From NCBI GenBank assembly GCA_022562935.1, contig JADFOI010000019.1, positions 1 to 38,834 on the forward strand: a stretch of DNA of 38,834 bases. The letters run 5' to 3'. How positions within the stretch are numbered: the first letter of the stretch is position 1; every line of letters starts with the position of its first letter. The position numbers were made by a program, and so were the translations under genes. Below are positions 1-8,381 of this stretch, in pieces. Origin of the DNA: Acidobacteriota bacterium. GTDB taxonomy: Bacteria; Acidobacteriota; UBA6911; RPQK01; JADFOI01. The notes beneath the pieces are model-generated. The model searched no databases. It had not been told where the DNA came from and saw only the letters and a list, made by a program, of their open reading frames with translations.

Positions 1-27
1 GGGTCAGCCACCGGCTGACCCCTACGA
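1..27. repeat. Intergenic hairpin repeat, copy 1
   Basis: The arms GGGTCAGCC (1-9) and GGCTGACCC (13-21) form a perfect 9-bp stem with a 3-nt loop, followed by cctacga. All 27 nt recur as an exact reverse complement at 8228-8254. The element may extend leftward beyond the window. It looks like a REP-type extragenic palindrome; that class is an inference. Confidence 0.8.
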
Positions 28-40
28 CTTGGAGGAACGA

Positions 41-1891
41 ATGATCCGAAAAATCTTGATGGTGACTCTAGTCGGTTGGCTCCTCGCGGGTCCGATCCTT
101 GCTCAACAGGTTCCCGTGTTGGTGGGTCAACAGGGTTACAGCGACATCATTTTGACTAACGGGAAAATTGTCAGCATGGATAACCGAAGCAACGTTCCCG
201 ACACTCCCGGGCACATCTATGAAGCCATGGCCATCAAGGGGAAGAAGATCATGGCTCTAGGGAGCAATCAGGAAATGCGAAGGCTGGCAGGACCCCAGAC
301 GGTTTTTGTCGATCTGGGAAATCGAACCGTCATCCCCGGGCTCATTCAAACTCACTACCACTTGTATACCCCGGCGGCCAGGAGTTATGGACCTGCTCAG
401 GGACTGGTGGACCCCAGTGTCAAGTTGACCGTGATCGCTGAGGAGACGGCCGAGGCCACCGCCAAGAAGGTCCGGGAGGCCCTCGTGAACGCCATCAAAG
501 TGCAAGCGATACCCAGGGGGCAATGGATTACCATGGATCTCAGGCGCGGCAAGGGCTCTTTAGGCACCACCTACCGATGGGTTTTTTCCGGCAGCATCAA
601 CAGAAGGCAGTGGGACAGCGTGACTCCGTATCATCCGGTGGTGGTCAAAGTCGGTGGGACCCACCCGATTTTCAACGCCCTGGCCATGGAGGAAATGAAG
701 AAGTTGTTTCCCGATTTTGAAGAAAGCGTGGATCTGGAAAATGGTCCCGGGTCGGCACAAAACGGATACGTGGGGGTTCCCGGAGTGGACGCTCTGAGCT
801 GGGAATTGTGGTGGAAAGACAAGCCTCTCGAGAGTTTGGCCGAGACTCTTTATCTGTACGGCTTGGATCTGCAGAAACTGGGCATCACTGCGCTGGGAAC
901 CCGAATCGTGAGCCCGCGGGTGGTGGCCGCCTATCACCAGTTGAATCGAGAGGGCAGGATGCCGCACCGCCTGGCCTACTATATCGAATCTCAGAGGGGA
1001 CGCCATATGGGTATGGACTCCACTCGCGAGTTTTACAAAGCCATGGGTGCACCCTGGTCCGACCATGCCAACGGCGGTGAGATGCTGTGGCTCAACGGAA
1101 TGTGCAATGAGATCTGGGATTCCGTTTTCAATGATCCCTGCCTGGGTTCTGACGTCGTAGCCCCACCCGAAGTCAAGGCCCGGGAGCGCTGTCCCGGCCC
1201 CCAGAGCAAGCCCTGGCAATCCTATAAAGCCGCCATTTTAAGTGGCTGGCGTCCCGTGCAGGCCCACGGAACCGCCAGTCACGGTGCTCGCCTCTACATT
1301 CAGATGCTGGAGGAAGCCATGAGGGAGGGAAACTTCTCGGTCGAGTACATCAGAAATCTTCGAACTACCCTCGAACACAACTACCTGCTCGGCAACGTGC
1401 CCGATATCATGGCCAGCATCAAAAAATATGGGATCATCATCAATGTCAATCCCCGTAATCTGGTGCGGGTTCCGGAACTGCTGGAGATTTATGGCGAGCC
1501 GTTGAAACCCTTTGTGATGCCTGTTAGGACCTGGATTCGCGACGGGCAGCGGGTGACCTTTGAGGCCGCCGGTTCCAATTTCTGGCTGACCATCTATCAG
1601 TTGGTCACCCGCCGGATCGCCATCAGTGAGGAGGAAACGGTCACGCTGGTTCCCGAAGAAGGCATTGATCGAGTCACGGCCTTGAAAATGGCCACCACCT
1701 GGGCCTCTGAATACCTGCTGGCTGAGGACACCATCGGCACTCTGGAACCGGGAAAGTACGCCGATTTTGCCGTACTGGACAAAGATTTGTTCAGGATTCC
1801 CATAGAAGAGGTTCTCGATCTGGAGGTGGTCATGACCGGTCTGGCGGGGAAAATTATTCATGACCGGCTGGGTATGGCCGCTGCCAACTAA
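41..1891 (+). CDS. Secreted YtcJ-like amidohydrolase (amidohydrolase 3 type)
   Basis: A predicted exported metal-dependent hydrolase of 616 residues; the substrate is unknown. The ATG at 41 is chosen over an in-frame TTG at 29 because GGAGG lies at 31-35 and the ATG gives a compact Sec signal peptide (MIRK start, hydrophobic to about residue 20, AQQ after it). The N-terminal part has the amidohydrolase composite-domain strand DIILTNGKIVSMD, then PGLIQTHYHL with the metal-binding HxH pair at His105 and His107. Later segments SHGARLYIQ and LEHNYLL supply further His. The C-terminus carries the family signature LEPGKYADFAVLDKD. Odd point: where YtcJ-like enzymes usually have GSD near the end of the barrel, this protein reads AAGSN (Asn513), so the usual catalytic Asp may be missing. 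Family assignment is firm; catalytic competence is uncertain. It stands 123 nt upstream of the DUF1592 gene and need not share its transcript. Confidence 0.85.
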   Translation: MIRKILMVTLVGWLLAGPILAQQVPVLVGQQGYSDIILTNGKIVSMDNRSNVPDTPGHIYEAMAIKGKKIMALGSNQEMRRLAGPQTVFVDLGNRTVIPGLIQTHYHLYTPAARSYGPAQGLVDPSVKLTVIAEETAEATAKKVREALVNAIKVQAIPRGQWITMDLRRGKGSLGTTYRWVFSGSINRRQWDSVTPYHPVVVKVGGTHPIFNALAMEEMKKLFPDFEESVDLENGPGSAQNGYVGVPGVDALSWELWWKDKPLESLAETLYLYGLDLQKLGITALGTRIVSPRVVAAYHQLNREGRMPHRLAYYIESQRGRHMGMDSTREFYKAMGAPWSDHANGGEMLWLNGMCNEIWDSVFNDPCLGSDVVAPPEVKARERCPGPQSKPWQSYKAAILSGWRPVQAHGTASHGARLYIQMLEEAMREGNFSVEYIRNLRTTLEHNYLLGNVPDIMASIKKYGIIINVNPRNLVRVPELLEIYGEPLKPFVMPVRTWIRDGQRVTFEAAGSNFWLTIYQLVTRRIAISEEETVTLVPEEGIDRVTALKMATTWASEYLLAEDTIGTLEPGKYADFAVLDKDLFRIPIEEVLDLEVVMTGLAGKIIHDRLGMAAAN

Positions 1892-2014
1892 GTACTGTCC
1901 GGGAACTCAAGTGCCTTGATTTAGTCCCCCATTGGAAGTATATTCAGTACAAATTTACAGAATTCAGAAAAACTCAGATTGCGCGCAACCAGTTGCACGC
2001 AAGTGTGAGTCAGG

Positions 2015-4507
2015 ATGAAAAGACAAATCTTGTGCTGGATTGCAGTCGTGTGGCTTGGAACCGGCTACCTTCAGACCTCAGCCCAGTCGGAGTCCTCCAG
2101 CCCTTCTCCTTCGCCTGCCTCCCCATACCGTGAGGTACTCAATCGCTACTGCGTGACCTGTCACAATGAGAATCTGCGTACGGCAGATCTTTTGCTGGAC
2201 CAAGCTGACGTCGAGAACGTCAGTTTGGACCCGGAGGTGTGGAACAAAGTGGCCGAGAAACTGCGGGCCGGTGCCATGCCGCCTGCCGGCATGCCGCGCC
2301 CGGATCAGGCCACCTATGATTCCTTCGCCGCCTATCTGGAGATGGAGCTTGACCGTGCGGCTGAAGCCAAGCCCAATCCGGGCAGGCCACTGATCCATCG
2401 CCTGAACCGGGCCGAATACAGCAACGCGATACGCGACCTGCTGGCGGTGGATTTCGATGCCGAATCGTATCTCCCCCCGGACCCTTCGGGCGATGGCTTC
2501 GACAATGTTGCCGCCGTCCTGAGCGTTTCTCCGGTGCTGATGGAACGATATATGTCAGCGGCACGGAAGATCAGTCGCATCGCCATTGGAGATGACTCTA
2601 CCCCCGTGACCATTGAGGCATACTATGTTTCCGAGAGCCTCGCGCAAGACAGTCGTTTGAGTGACGATCTCCCCTTCAGCTCGCGTGGCGGAATTGCGAT
2701 TCGCCATCACTTCCCACTCGATGGCGAGTACGTCCTCAGGATCCAGCTGAAGAGAGACCGCACCAACTTTATCCGCGGTCTTCTCGGCGAGCCACACCAG
2801 CTCGATGTCTTTCTGGATGGCGTGAGACTCGAGAGGTTCTCGGTTGGGGGCGAGCGTCATGGCGCGACGGGACTCTTGCATACACGCACCGGCAATGTCT
2901 ACTTGGGTGACCCGGAACAAACTGCCTACGAGATGTCGGGGGCGGAAGAGGGCTTGCAAGTCCGTTTTGCGGCCAAAGCGGGTACACGGCTGGTTGGAGT
3001 CACTTTCCTGAAGAAAACCCTGGAAACTGAAGGTCTGCTCGAGGTAGGGCCGCGTCCGATGGAGCCTGACGTCGATGAGTATAAGGGGGGCGACCCCGCC
3101 GTGGACACGGTCACCATCACCGGACCCTATAAGGCGAAAGGGGTGGGGGACACGGCCAGCCGCCGTAAGATTTTTGAGTGCTACCCGAGCGGCAATGCAG
3201 AAACCGGAAACCCCATCCAATCGGTCGCACTCGTGCCAGGCAATGAGAATGATCATGATGAGGAGTCCTGCGCCGAGAAGATTCTCTCCACGCTGGCTCG
3301 CCGCGCTTACCGTCGGCCGGTCACGGATGCAGATGTCCAGTCTCTGCTTGACCTTTACAGAACCGGTCGCAACGAGGGGGGCTTCGAAGCAGGAATCGAT
3401 CTGGCGCTGCAAAGAATATTGGCTGGCCCGGAGTTCTTGTTCCGCGTCGAACGCGATCCCGAAAACGTGCCGCCCGATACCGCCTATCCGGTCAGCGACC
3501 TGGACCTGGCCTCCCGGTTGTCGTTTTTTCTCTGGAGCAGTATTCCCGACGACCAGCTTCTAGACCTGGCCGAAGCCGGCAGGCTCAAAGATCCTGCGGT
3601 GCTGGAACAGCAGGTTCGTCGCATGCTCGCCGATTATCGCTCGAGCGCCCTGGTGGACAATTTCGCCGGACAATGGCTGTATTTGCGCAATCTGCGCTCC
3701 TGGAGGCCGTCGGTCAGAGAGTTTCCCGATTTTGATGGGGAACTGCGTCAAGCATTGCAGCAGGAGACCGAGCTCTTCTTCAAAAGCATGCTGCGCGAGG
3801 ATCGCAGCGTGTTGGAATTGTTGAGTGCGGACTATACGTTTCTCAACGAACGTCTGGCCCGGCACTACGGGATTCCTGATGTCTACGGCAGTAGCTTCCG
3901 GCGGGTGACGCTGCGCGATGAAAACCGGAGAGGACTGCTGGGGCAGGGAAGTATCCTGACGGTCACCTCCCGGGTCAACAGGACCTCCCCGGTTTTGCGC
4001 GGCAAGTGGGTGCTGGCAAACCTGCTGGGTACGCCGCCGCTGCCGCCGCCGCCCGACATTCCGCCCCTGAACGAAAAGAAAGAGGAAGTCGGGGGACTGA
4101 CGATGCGCCAGCGCATGCAGGCGCACCAATCGAATCCTGTCTGCGCGAGCTGTCACGCAGGGATGGACCCCATCGGCTTCGCATTGGAAAACTTTGACGC
4201 CGTGGGTAAGTGGCGAACCAGCGAGGGTGGAGCCCCTATCGATGCCTCTGGAACACTCCCTGATGGCACCCAGTTCGAGGGCCCGGCCGGGCTTCGGAAG
4301 GTGTTGTTGAGCCGTCCCCAACAATTTGTTCAGACCGCCACCGAGAAACTTTTCACCTACGCCCTGGGCCGAGAACTCGAGTATTACGATGCTCCAACGG
4401 TTCGAAAGATCCTACGGGAAGCCGCTCCCGGCGGCTACCGCTGGTCATCCTTGATTTTAGGAATCATCAAAAGCACGCCATTCCAAATGAGGAGGTCACC
4501 GCCATGA
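2015..4507 (+). CDS. Secreted DUF1592-family protein with two CxxCH motifs
   Basis: An 830-residue exported protein of the DUF1587/DUF1595/DUF1592/DUF1588/DUF1585 architecture, common in Acidobacteriota and Planctomycetota. The biochemical role is unknown; the architecture suggests a c-type cytochrome-like periplasmic redox protein. Visible are a Sec signal peptide (residues 1-24), an N-terminal heme motif CVTCH (46-50), a DUF1587-like stretch HRLNRAEYSNAIRDLL (about 125-190), a poorly conserved beta-rich insert (about 190-410), a DUF1595-like stretch (418-482), DUF1592 (490-620) and DUF1588 with CASCHAGMDPIGFALENFD (from Cys710), then DUF1585 to the end. The two CxxCH sites could bind heme. 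The next gene overlaps by 4 nt (ATGA), so the two are very probably translationally coupled. The ribosome site for this gene is weak (gtcagg just before ATG). Confidence 0.9.
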   Translation: MKRQILCWIAVVWLGTGYLQTSAQSESSSPSPSPASPYREVLNRYCVTCHNENLRTADLLLDQADVENVSLDPEVWNKVAEKLRAGAMPPAGMPRPDQATYDSFAAYLEMELDRAAEAKPNPGRPLIHRLNRAEYSNAIRDLLAVDFDAESYLPPDPSGDGFDNVAAVLSVSPVLMERYMSAARKISRIAIGDDSTPVTIEAYYVSESLAQDSRLSDDLPFSSRGGIAIRHHFPLDGEYVLRIQLKRDRTNFIRGLLGEPHQLDVFLDGVRLERFSVGGERHGATGLLHTRTGNVYLGDPEQTAYEMSGAEEGLQVRFAAKAGTRLVGVTFLKKTLETEGLLEVGPRPMEPDVDEYKGGDPAVDTVTITGPYKAKGVGDTASRRKIFECYPSGNAETGNPIQSVALVPGNENDHDEESCAEKILSTLARRAYRRPVTDADVQSLLDLYRTGRNEGGFEAGIDLALQRILAGPEFLFRVERDPENVPPDTAYPVSDLDLASRLSFFLWSSIPDDQLLDLAEAGRLKDPAVLEQQVRRMLADYRSSALVDNFAGQWLYLRNLRSWRPSVREFPDFDGELRQALQQETELFFKSMLREDRSVLELLSADYTFLNERLARHYGIPDVYGSSFRRVTLRDENRRGLLGQGSILTVTSRVNRTSPVLRGKWVLANLLGTPPLPPPPDIPPLNEKKEEVGGLTMRQRMQAHQSNPVCASCHAGMDPIGFALENFDAVGKWRTSEGGAPIDASGTLPDGTQFEGPAGLRKVLLSRPQQFVQTATEKLFTYALGRELEYYDAPTVRKILREAAPGGYRWSSLILGIIKSTPFQMRRSPP

Positions 4508-5859
4508 AAATGATTTTCAAGAAAGCCATCCCCCGCCGCACGTTTTTGCGCGGCGTCGGGACAACCATAGCTTTGCCGCTGCTGGATGGGATGGTCCCGG
4601 CATTCGCAGGCCCAACCGATACGGCGGCTAAACCGGTGGCCCGCCTGGCATTCATTTATGGTCCCAACGGGAGGATCATGAACCTATGGACGCCGGCGAC
4701 CGAGGGTGCTGCTTTCGAGATGACCCCAACTCTGGAGCCGCTGACTCCGTTTCGGGATCAACTTCTGGTGCTGAGCGGACTGGACATCAAGGCTGCTGAT
4801 GCACGGGGAAATGAAGGGGGGGGAGTCCATGCACGCCCCTGTGCCGCCTACCTGACGGGCATTCATCCAAGGCCGAACAGGGCGGTGGGAATTTCTGTGG
4901 ATCAACTGGCTGCGAGGGAATTCAGCAAATACACTCAACTAGGGTCGCTCGAGCTCACTATGGAATCCTCCGACATCGTGGGTGTATCGGACGGCGCTTA
5001 TCAGGATTCCTACCTGAAAACGATCTCATGGCGCAGTCCCACAACGCCGCTCCCCATGGAACACAATCCGCGCAGGGTCTTCGAACGCCTGCTCGGCGAG
5101 GAGGGTAGCACCGACCCGGCCGAGCGGCGTAGCTTAGTCCAGAAGCAACGCAGCGTCCTCGATTCGGTGACCGAGGGTGTGACTCGCCTGTTGGCGGCTC
5201 TTGGTGCGAGCGACCGCGGCAAGCTCACCGAGTATCTCGATTCCATTCGCGATATCGAACGGCGCATTCAGCTGGCCGAAGAACAAACCTCCCGAGAACT
5301 TCCCGACGTGAAGCGGCCTGCAGGTATCCTGCCCACCTATTCGGAGAATGCCAAGTTAATGTTCGATTTGATAGGGCTGGCCTTCCAGGCCGACCTGACT
5401 CGTGTCGTTACCTTCATGTGGGGCCAGGAACAAGGCGCGGGAGACTACACCGAGCTGGGTGTCTCTGAGGGGCATCACTCGTCGTCCCACCACGGTGGCC
5501 GCACCAACTTGATCGAGAACTGTGAGCAAATTGACGCTTTCCATTCCCGGCTGTTCGCGCAGTTCCTGCACAAACTGCGATCGACGCCTGACGGGGACGG
5601 CTCACTGCTGGACCATTCGAGTATTCTTTACGGCAGCGCCCTGAGTGACGGCATGGGGCATATCCATCACGATGTGCCGACGTTGCTGCTGGGCGGGGGA
5701 GGCGGCAAGATCAAGGGGGGACGCCACCTCCGCTATCAAGATGTGCCGTTTTCCAATCTGCTCTTGACGCTGCTGGATATCACAGGGGTTCCGGCCGAGG
5801 GCTTCTTGGACCCTGAGTACAGCGACGCTACCGGTAAATTGGATCTCCTCACCATGTAA
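4504..5859 (+). CDS. Tat-exported DUF1552 protein
   Basis: A 451-residue DUF1552-family protein of unknown biochemical function. The N-terminus has a twin-arginine signal (PRRTFLRGVG, then a hydrophobic run ending PAFAGP), which implies folding, possibly with a cofactor, before export. Family-typical segments seen are RLAFIYGPNGRIMNLW near residue 42, ARPCAAYLTG, LFAQFLHKLRSTPDGDGSLL, and SILYGSALSDGMGHIHHDVP followed by LLGGGGG. The His-rich GHHSSSHHGG and HIHHD stretches are plausible metal ligands (inference); the fold resembles sulfatase/DUF1501-type proteins only loosely. The start is supported by GGAGG at 4491-4495 and by the ATGA overlap with the DUF1592 gene. DUF1592 and DUF1552 genes commonly occur as neighbours in this order, so they probably act together in the periplasm. 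Confidence 0.9.
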   Translation: MKMIFKKAIPRRTFLRGVGTTIALPLLDGMVPAFAGPTDTAAKPVARLAFIYGPNGRIMNLWTPATEGAAFEMTPTLEPLTPFRDQLLVLSGLDIKAADARGNEGGGVHARPCAAYLTGIHPRPNRAVGISVDQLAAREFSKYTQLGSLELTMESSDIVGVSDGAYQDSYLKTISWRSPTTPLPMEHNPRRVFERLLGEEGSTDPAERRSLVQKQRSVLDSVTEGVTRLLAALGASDRGKLTEYLDSIRDIERRIQLAEEQTSRELPDVKRPAGILPTYSENAKLMFDLIGLAFQADLTRVVTFMWGQEQGAGDYTELGVSEGHHSSSHHGGRTNLIENCEQIDAFHSRLFAQFLHKLRSTPDGDGSLLDHSSILYGSALSDGMGHIHHDVPTLLLGGGGGKIKGGRHLRYQDVPFSNLLLTLLDITGVPAEGFLDPEYSDATGKLDLLTM

Positions 5860-5922
5860 CTGCGGGAGATGGCCATTGACCGGTAGCGGGATGAACTGAA
5901 TGAGGAGAGTAAGGGGTAGGGC

Positions 5923-7539
5923 ATGAGAGTGACAGAATGGCGACTCGGGTGGATGGTAGGGTTGGCTCTCATCGCCAACCTTGGCGCCGCCAGCAGCGAC
6001 CTTCGACTGGTGGATGCGGTCCGGGAGGGCGACCATGAGGCCGTACGTTCCCTGATCAAGGAGCGTGCCGACGTGAATGCTCCTCAGGCCTACGGCGCAA
6101 CGGCACTGGCCTGGGCGGCCAACCGGGACGATCTGGAGATGGTCGAACTTCTGATTGGCGCCGGAGCCCACGTGAACACGGCAGATGTTTATGGTGTCAC
6201 TCCTCTCTCGCTGGCCTGTACCAACGGGAACGCTGCCGTGGTTGAGAAACTGCTGAGGGTCGGGGCCAATCCGAACGCCGCCAAAGTGACGGGAGAGACG
6301 CCGCTCATGACCTGTGCCCGCACCGGCAACAGGGAGGCGGTGAAGTCGCTTCTGGTCCATGGAGCCGACGTCAACGCCAGAGAAAACGAGCGGGGCCAAA
6401 CGGCGCTGATGTGGGCGGTGGCGCAAGAACACCCGAAGGTTGTAGGGGCGCTGGTTGAGCACGGAGCAGACCTCCAGGCCAGGTCGGCTACGGTGCCTCT
6501 TTACACGCCGAAAATCATTAACAAAAGTTCGGGAGCGGTGATTGAGTTCTACAGCAAGAATGTCTATTTTCCCAAGGTGAAGGGTGGTTTCACGCCCTTG
6601 ATGTTTGCTGGTCAGGCGGGTGCCTTGGACTCTGCCCGAATCTTGCTGGCGGCGGGAGCGGACGTGAATGACGCCACCCCGGACGACGGCAGCGCATTGG
6701 TGCTGGCGAGTTCCAACGGCCTCGAGAAGGTGGCATTACTCCTGCTGGAGAAGGGCGCCGACCCGAACGCAACGGATGGTTATGGGCTGACCGCTCTGCA
6801 CTGGGCACTGCAGGAAGGAATCGTCGCCCTCTTCAGCCGTCCGTATATAACGGACCGTTTCTGGGTACACCCCAACATGCCGGAATTGGTGAGGGCGCTG
6901 CTGGCCCATGGAGCCGATCCGAACGCTCGAATCACGAGGGACTTCCTGCCTTATGACATCCAGCGTTTCGCCCGCACCAGAGGTAATTCTCTGCCCCAAG
7001 TGGGTTTGACCGGTGGGACTCCGTTTTTACTGGCAGCCGCAGCCGCCGATCTGGGTGCCATGCGTGTCCTGGTAAAAGCGGGAGCCGATCCGAAGGCGGC
7101 GACTGAAGAGGGTACGACGCCGTTGATGGTAGCGGCGGGGATGGGCCCTGAGCGCGGGTACAGCATCACAAAGGAGCAGCAGAAGAATTTTCTGGAAGCT
7201 GTTCAACTGACGCTGCAATGGGGCAACGACGTCAATGCGGTCACCCTGGGCGAACGGACGGCACTGCACGGCGCCGCATTGTACGGATTGACCGATGTGA
7301 TTGAGCTCCTGGCCAAAGAGGGTTCCGACTTGGACGCCCAGGACATGTATGGACAGACAGCGTTGAGCATCGCGATGGCGGACCCTGATGGCCTGGTGTA
7401 TCGACACCTCAAGGACTACAACCCTGACGATCGGTTCCGAAGACGCAGAGGAGGACCCCACCAGGAAACGGTGGAGCTGCTCCTCAAATTGGGGGCCACC
7501 CCCTATGTCCGTAACGGCAGAAATATCAAGGTTTTTTGA
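5923..7539 (+). CDS. Secreted ankyrin-repeat protein
   Basis: A 538-residue protein with a Sec signal peptide (MRVTEWRLGWMVGLALIANLG, mature part near Ser24) followed almost entirely by ankyrin repeats. Units such as GATALAWAANRDDLEMVELL and GETPLMTCARTGNREAVKSL, with their GADVNA/GADPNA loops, recur about every 33 residues. At least ten are recognisable, with two longer insertions (about residues 187-215 and 335-365). Ankyrin repeats bind proteins, and an exported ankyrin protein beside DUF1592/DUF1552 genes is a recurring Acidobacteriota arrangement (known pattern; function not known). It begins 63 nt after the DUF1552 gene and is likely in the same transcript. The ribosome site is a loose purine run (gtaaggggtagggc) before the ATG. 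It may scaffold or inhibit the neighbouring exported proteins; that is inference. Confidence 0.9.
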   Translation: MRVTEWRLGWMVGLALIANLGAASSDLRLVDAVREGDHEAVRSLIKERADVNAPQAYGATALAWAANRDDLEMVELLIGAGAHVNTADVYGVTPLSLACTNGNAAVVEKLLRVGANPNAAKVTGETPLMTCARTGNREAVKSLLVHGADVNARENERGQTALMWAVAQEHPKVVGALVEHGADLQARSATVPLYTPKIINKSSGAVIEFYSKNVYFPKVKGGFTPLMFAGQAGALDSARILLAAGADVNDATPDDGSALVLASSNGLEKVALLLLEKGADPNATDGYGLTALHWALQEGIVALFSRPYITDRFWVHPNMPELVRALLAHGADPNARITRDFLPYDIQRFARTRGNSLPQVGLTGGTPFLLAAAAADLGAMRVLVKAGADPKAATEEGTTPLMVAAGMGPERGYSITKEQQKNFLEAVQLTLQWGNDVNAVTLGERTALHGAALYGLTDVIELLAKEGSDLDAQDMYGQTALSIAMADPDGLVYRHLKDYNPDDRFRRRRGGPHQETVELLLKLGATPYVRNGRNIKVF

Positions 7540-7616
7540 TTGCAGTTCTTGCGGCTGACCGCTGGGCCGTCCCGGATGTGACAGTCTCCTTGCACCCCTT
7601 TCTTCTGGAGGAAGCC

Positions 7617-8102
7617 GTGAAACTCGGATGGGTTATTTCTACAATTCTGGCAGTGCTGTTGTTGGCAAATGGTGCCTATGGACAAAAGGACGAGCGTCTT
7701 TACGGTGTGTGGAGGATGACTGACTATGCTCGGGAGGGACGGGTGATGGATTGGACAGGCATCATGATCATCACCTCGGAGTATTTTAGTCGCAATTACA
7801 TGGCCAAAGAGCGGCCCCTGATTCAAGATCGATATGAGAGTCCGGCCGATCTATCGGATCAAGAGAAGACCGACATGGTGGAGGCCTTGCATCAAAAGTT
7901 TGCGGGAGCGAGCGGAACCTATAGATTTGAAAACGACACCTTGTTTTTCGACCCTATTGTCTCTGCCACTCCAGGACATGCTGATCGGCACCCCCGACGC
8001 CAATTTGAGTTGAATCAGGAGGGCACACGATTAACCTTCAAGGGCACCATGAGCCGGGGATATGTGGTCCGAGAGGTCTGGGAGAAAGTGCAAGATTTTT
8101 GA
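7617..8102 (+). CDS. Small secreted lipocalin-like protein
   Basis: A predicted exported protein of 161 residues. The frame is open from 7536, but the GTG at 7617 is preferred. It has GGAGG 4 nt upstream (7608-7612) and starts a clean signal peptide (KLGWVISTILAVLLLANGAYG). The mature part begins with YGVWRMTDYAREG and runs through short beta-strand-like stretches to FKGTMSRGYVVREVWEKVQ. That resembles lipocalin-like domain proteins (LxGxWR opening), which are beta-barrel ligand binders. No ligand can be named. It is the last gene of the plus-strand group and is followed by the hairpin-repeat zone. The family call is moderate; gene reality is high. Confidence 0.75.
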   Translation: MKLGWVISTILAVLLLANGAYGQKDERLYGVWRMTDYAREGRVMDWTGIMIITSEYFSRNYMAKERPLIQDRYESPADLSDQEKTDMVEALHQKFAGASGTYRFENDTLFFDPIVSATPGHADRHPRRQFELNQEGTRLTFKGTMSRGYVVREVWEKVQDF

Positions 8103-8168
8103 ACCTCTAGCCCTGACTCTTCATTAACTGTCTGCTGCAGCGTCGGGATCATCCGTCGGGACTGCGCG

Positions 8169-8209
8169 ACCCGCAAGGCGGGTGCCCCCAACCCGCAAGC
8201 GGGTGCCCC
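8169..8209. repeat. Tandem pair of short GC-rich hairpins
   Basis: Two near-identical units, ACCCGCAAGGCGGGTGCCCC (8169-8188) and ACCCGCAAGCGGGTGCCCC (8191-8209), differ by one G and are separated by 2 nt. Each folds as ACCCGC/GCGGGT. They lie 67 nt after the lipocalin-like gene and may act as a terminator or a REP-like element; no T-run follows. Confidence 0.7.
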
Positions 8210-8227
8210 TCGACCTCCTCGGCGTAC

Positions 8228-8254
8228 TCGTAGGGGTCAGCCGGTGGCTGACCC
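8228..8254. repeat. Intergenic hairpin repeat, copy 2 (inverted)
   Basis: An exact reverse complement of positions 1-27, with the same 9-bp stem (GGGTCAGCC 8234-8242 and GGCTGACCC 8246-8254). With copy 1 it brackets the whole plus-strand gene group 41-8102. Confidence 0.8.
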
Positions 8255-8315
8255 GAACCGAATGAGCGGCACATTCTTTACCAGTGTGGCTTCGGGTTTG
8301 CCATCCTAACTGTTC

Positions 8316-8350
8316 GGGCGAGCCACTCGTGGCAAGCCACCGGCTCGCCC
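8316..8350. repeat. Related hairpin repeat with compensatory changes
   Basis: GGGCGAGCC (8316-8324) pairs with GGCTCGCCC (8342-8350). The layout copies the 8228-8254 element (GGG-N4-CC ... CCACCGG-N4-CCC, then a ttacg tail), but the four central stem bases are replaced by another complementary set. The loop holds a nested GCCAC/GTGGC hairpin. Confidence 0.65.
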
Positions 8351-8381
8351 TTACGCGACGACAGCCTATGAATAATCCGGG

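Noticed and set aside
2555-3412. 285-codon open frame on the minus strand
   Set aside because: Antisense to the DUF1592 gene, without a ribosome site or recognisable motif.
5602-6462. 286-codon open frame on the minus strand
   Set aside because: Antisense to the DUF1552 3' end and the ankyrin gene; its composition follows from the GC-rich coding strand.
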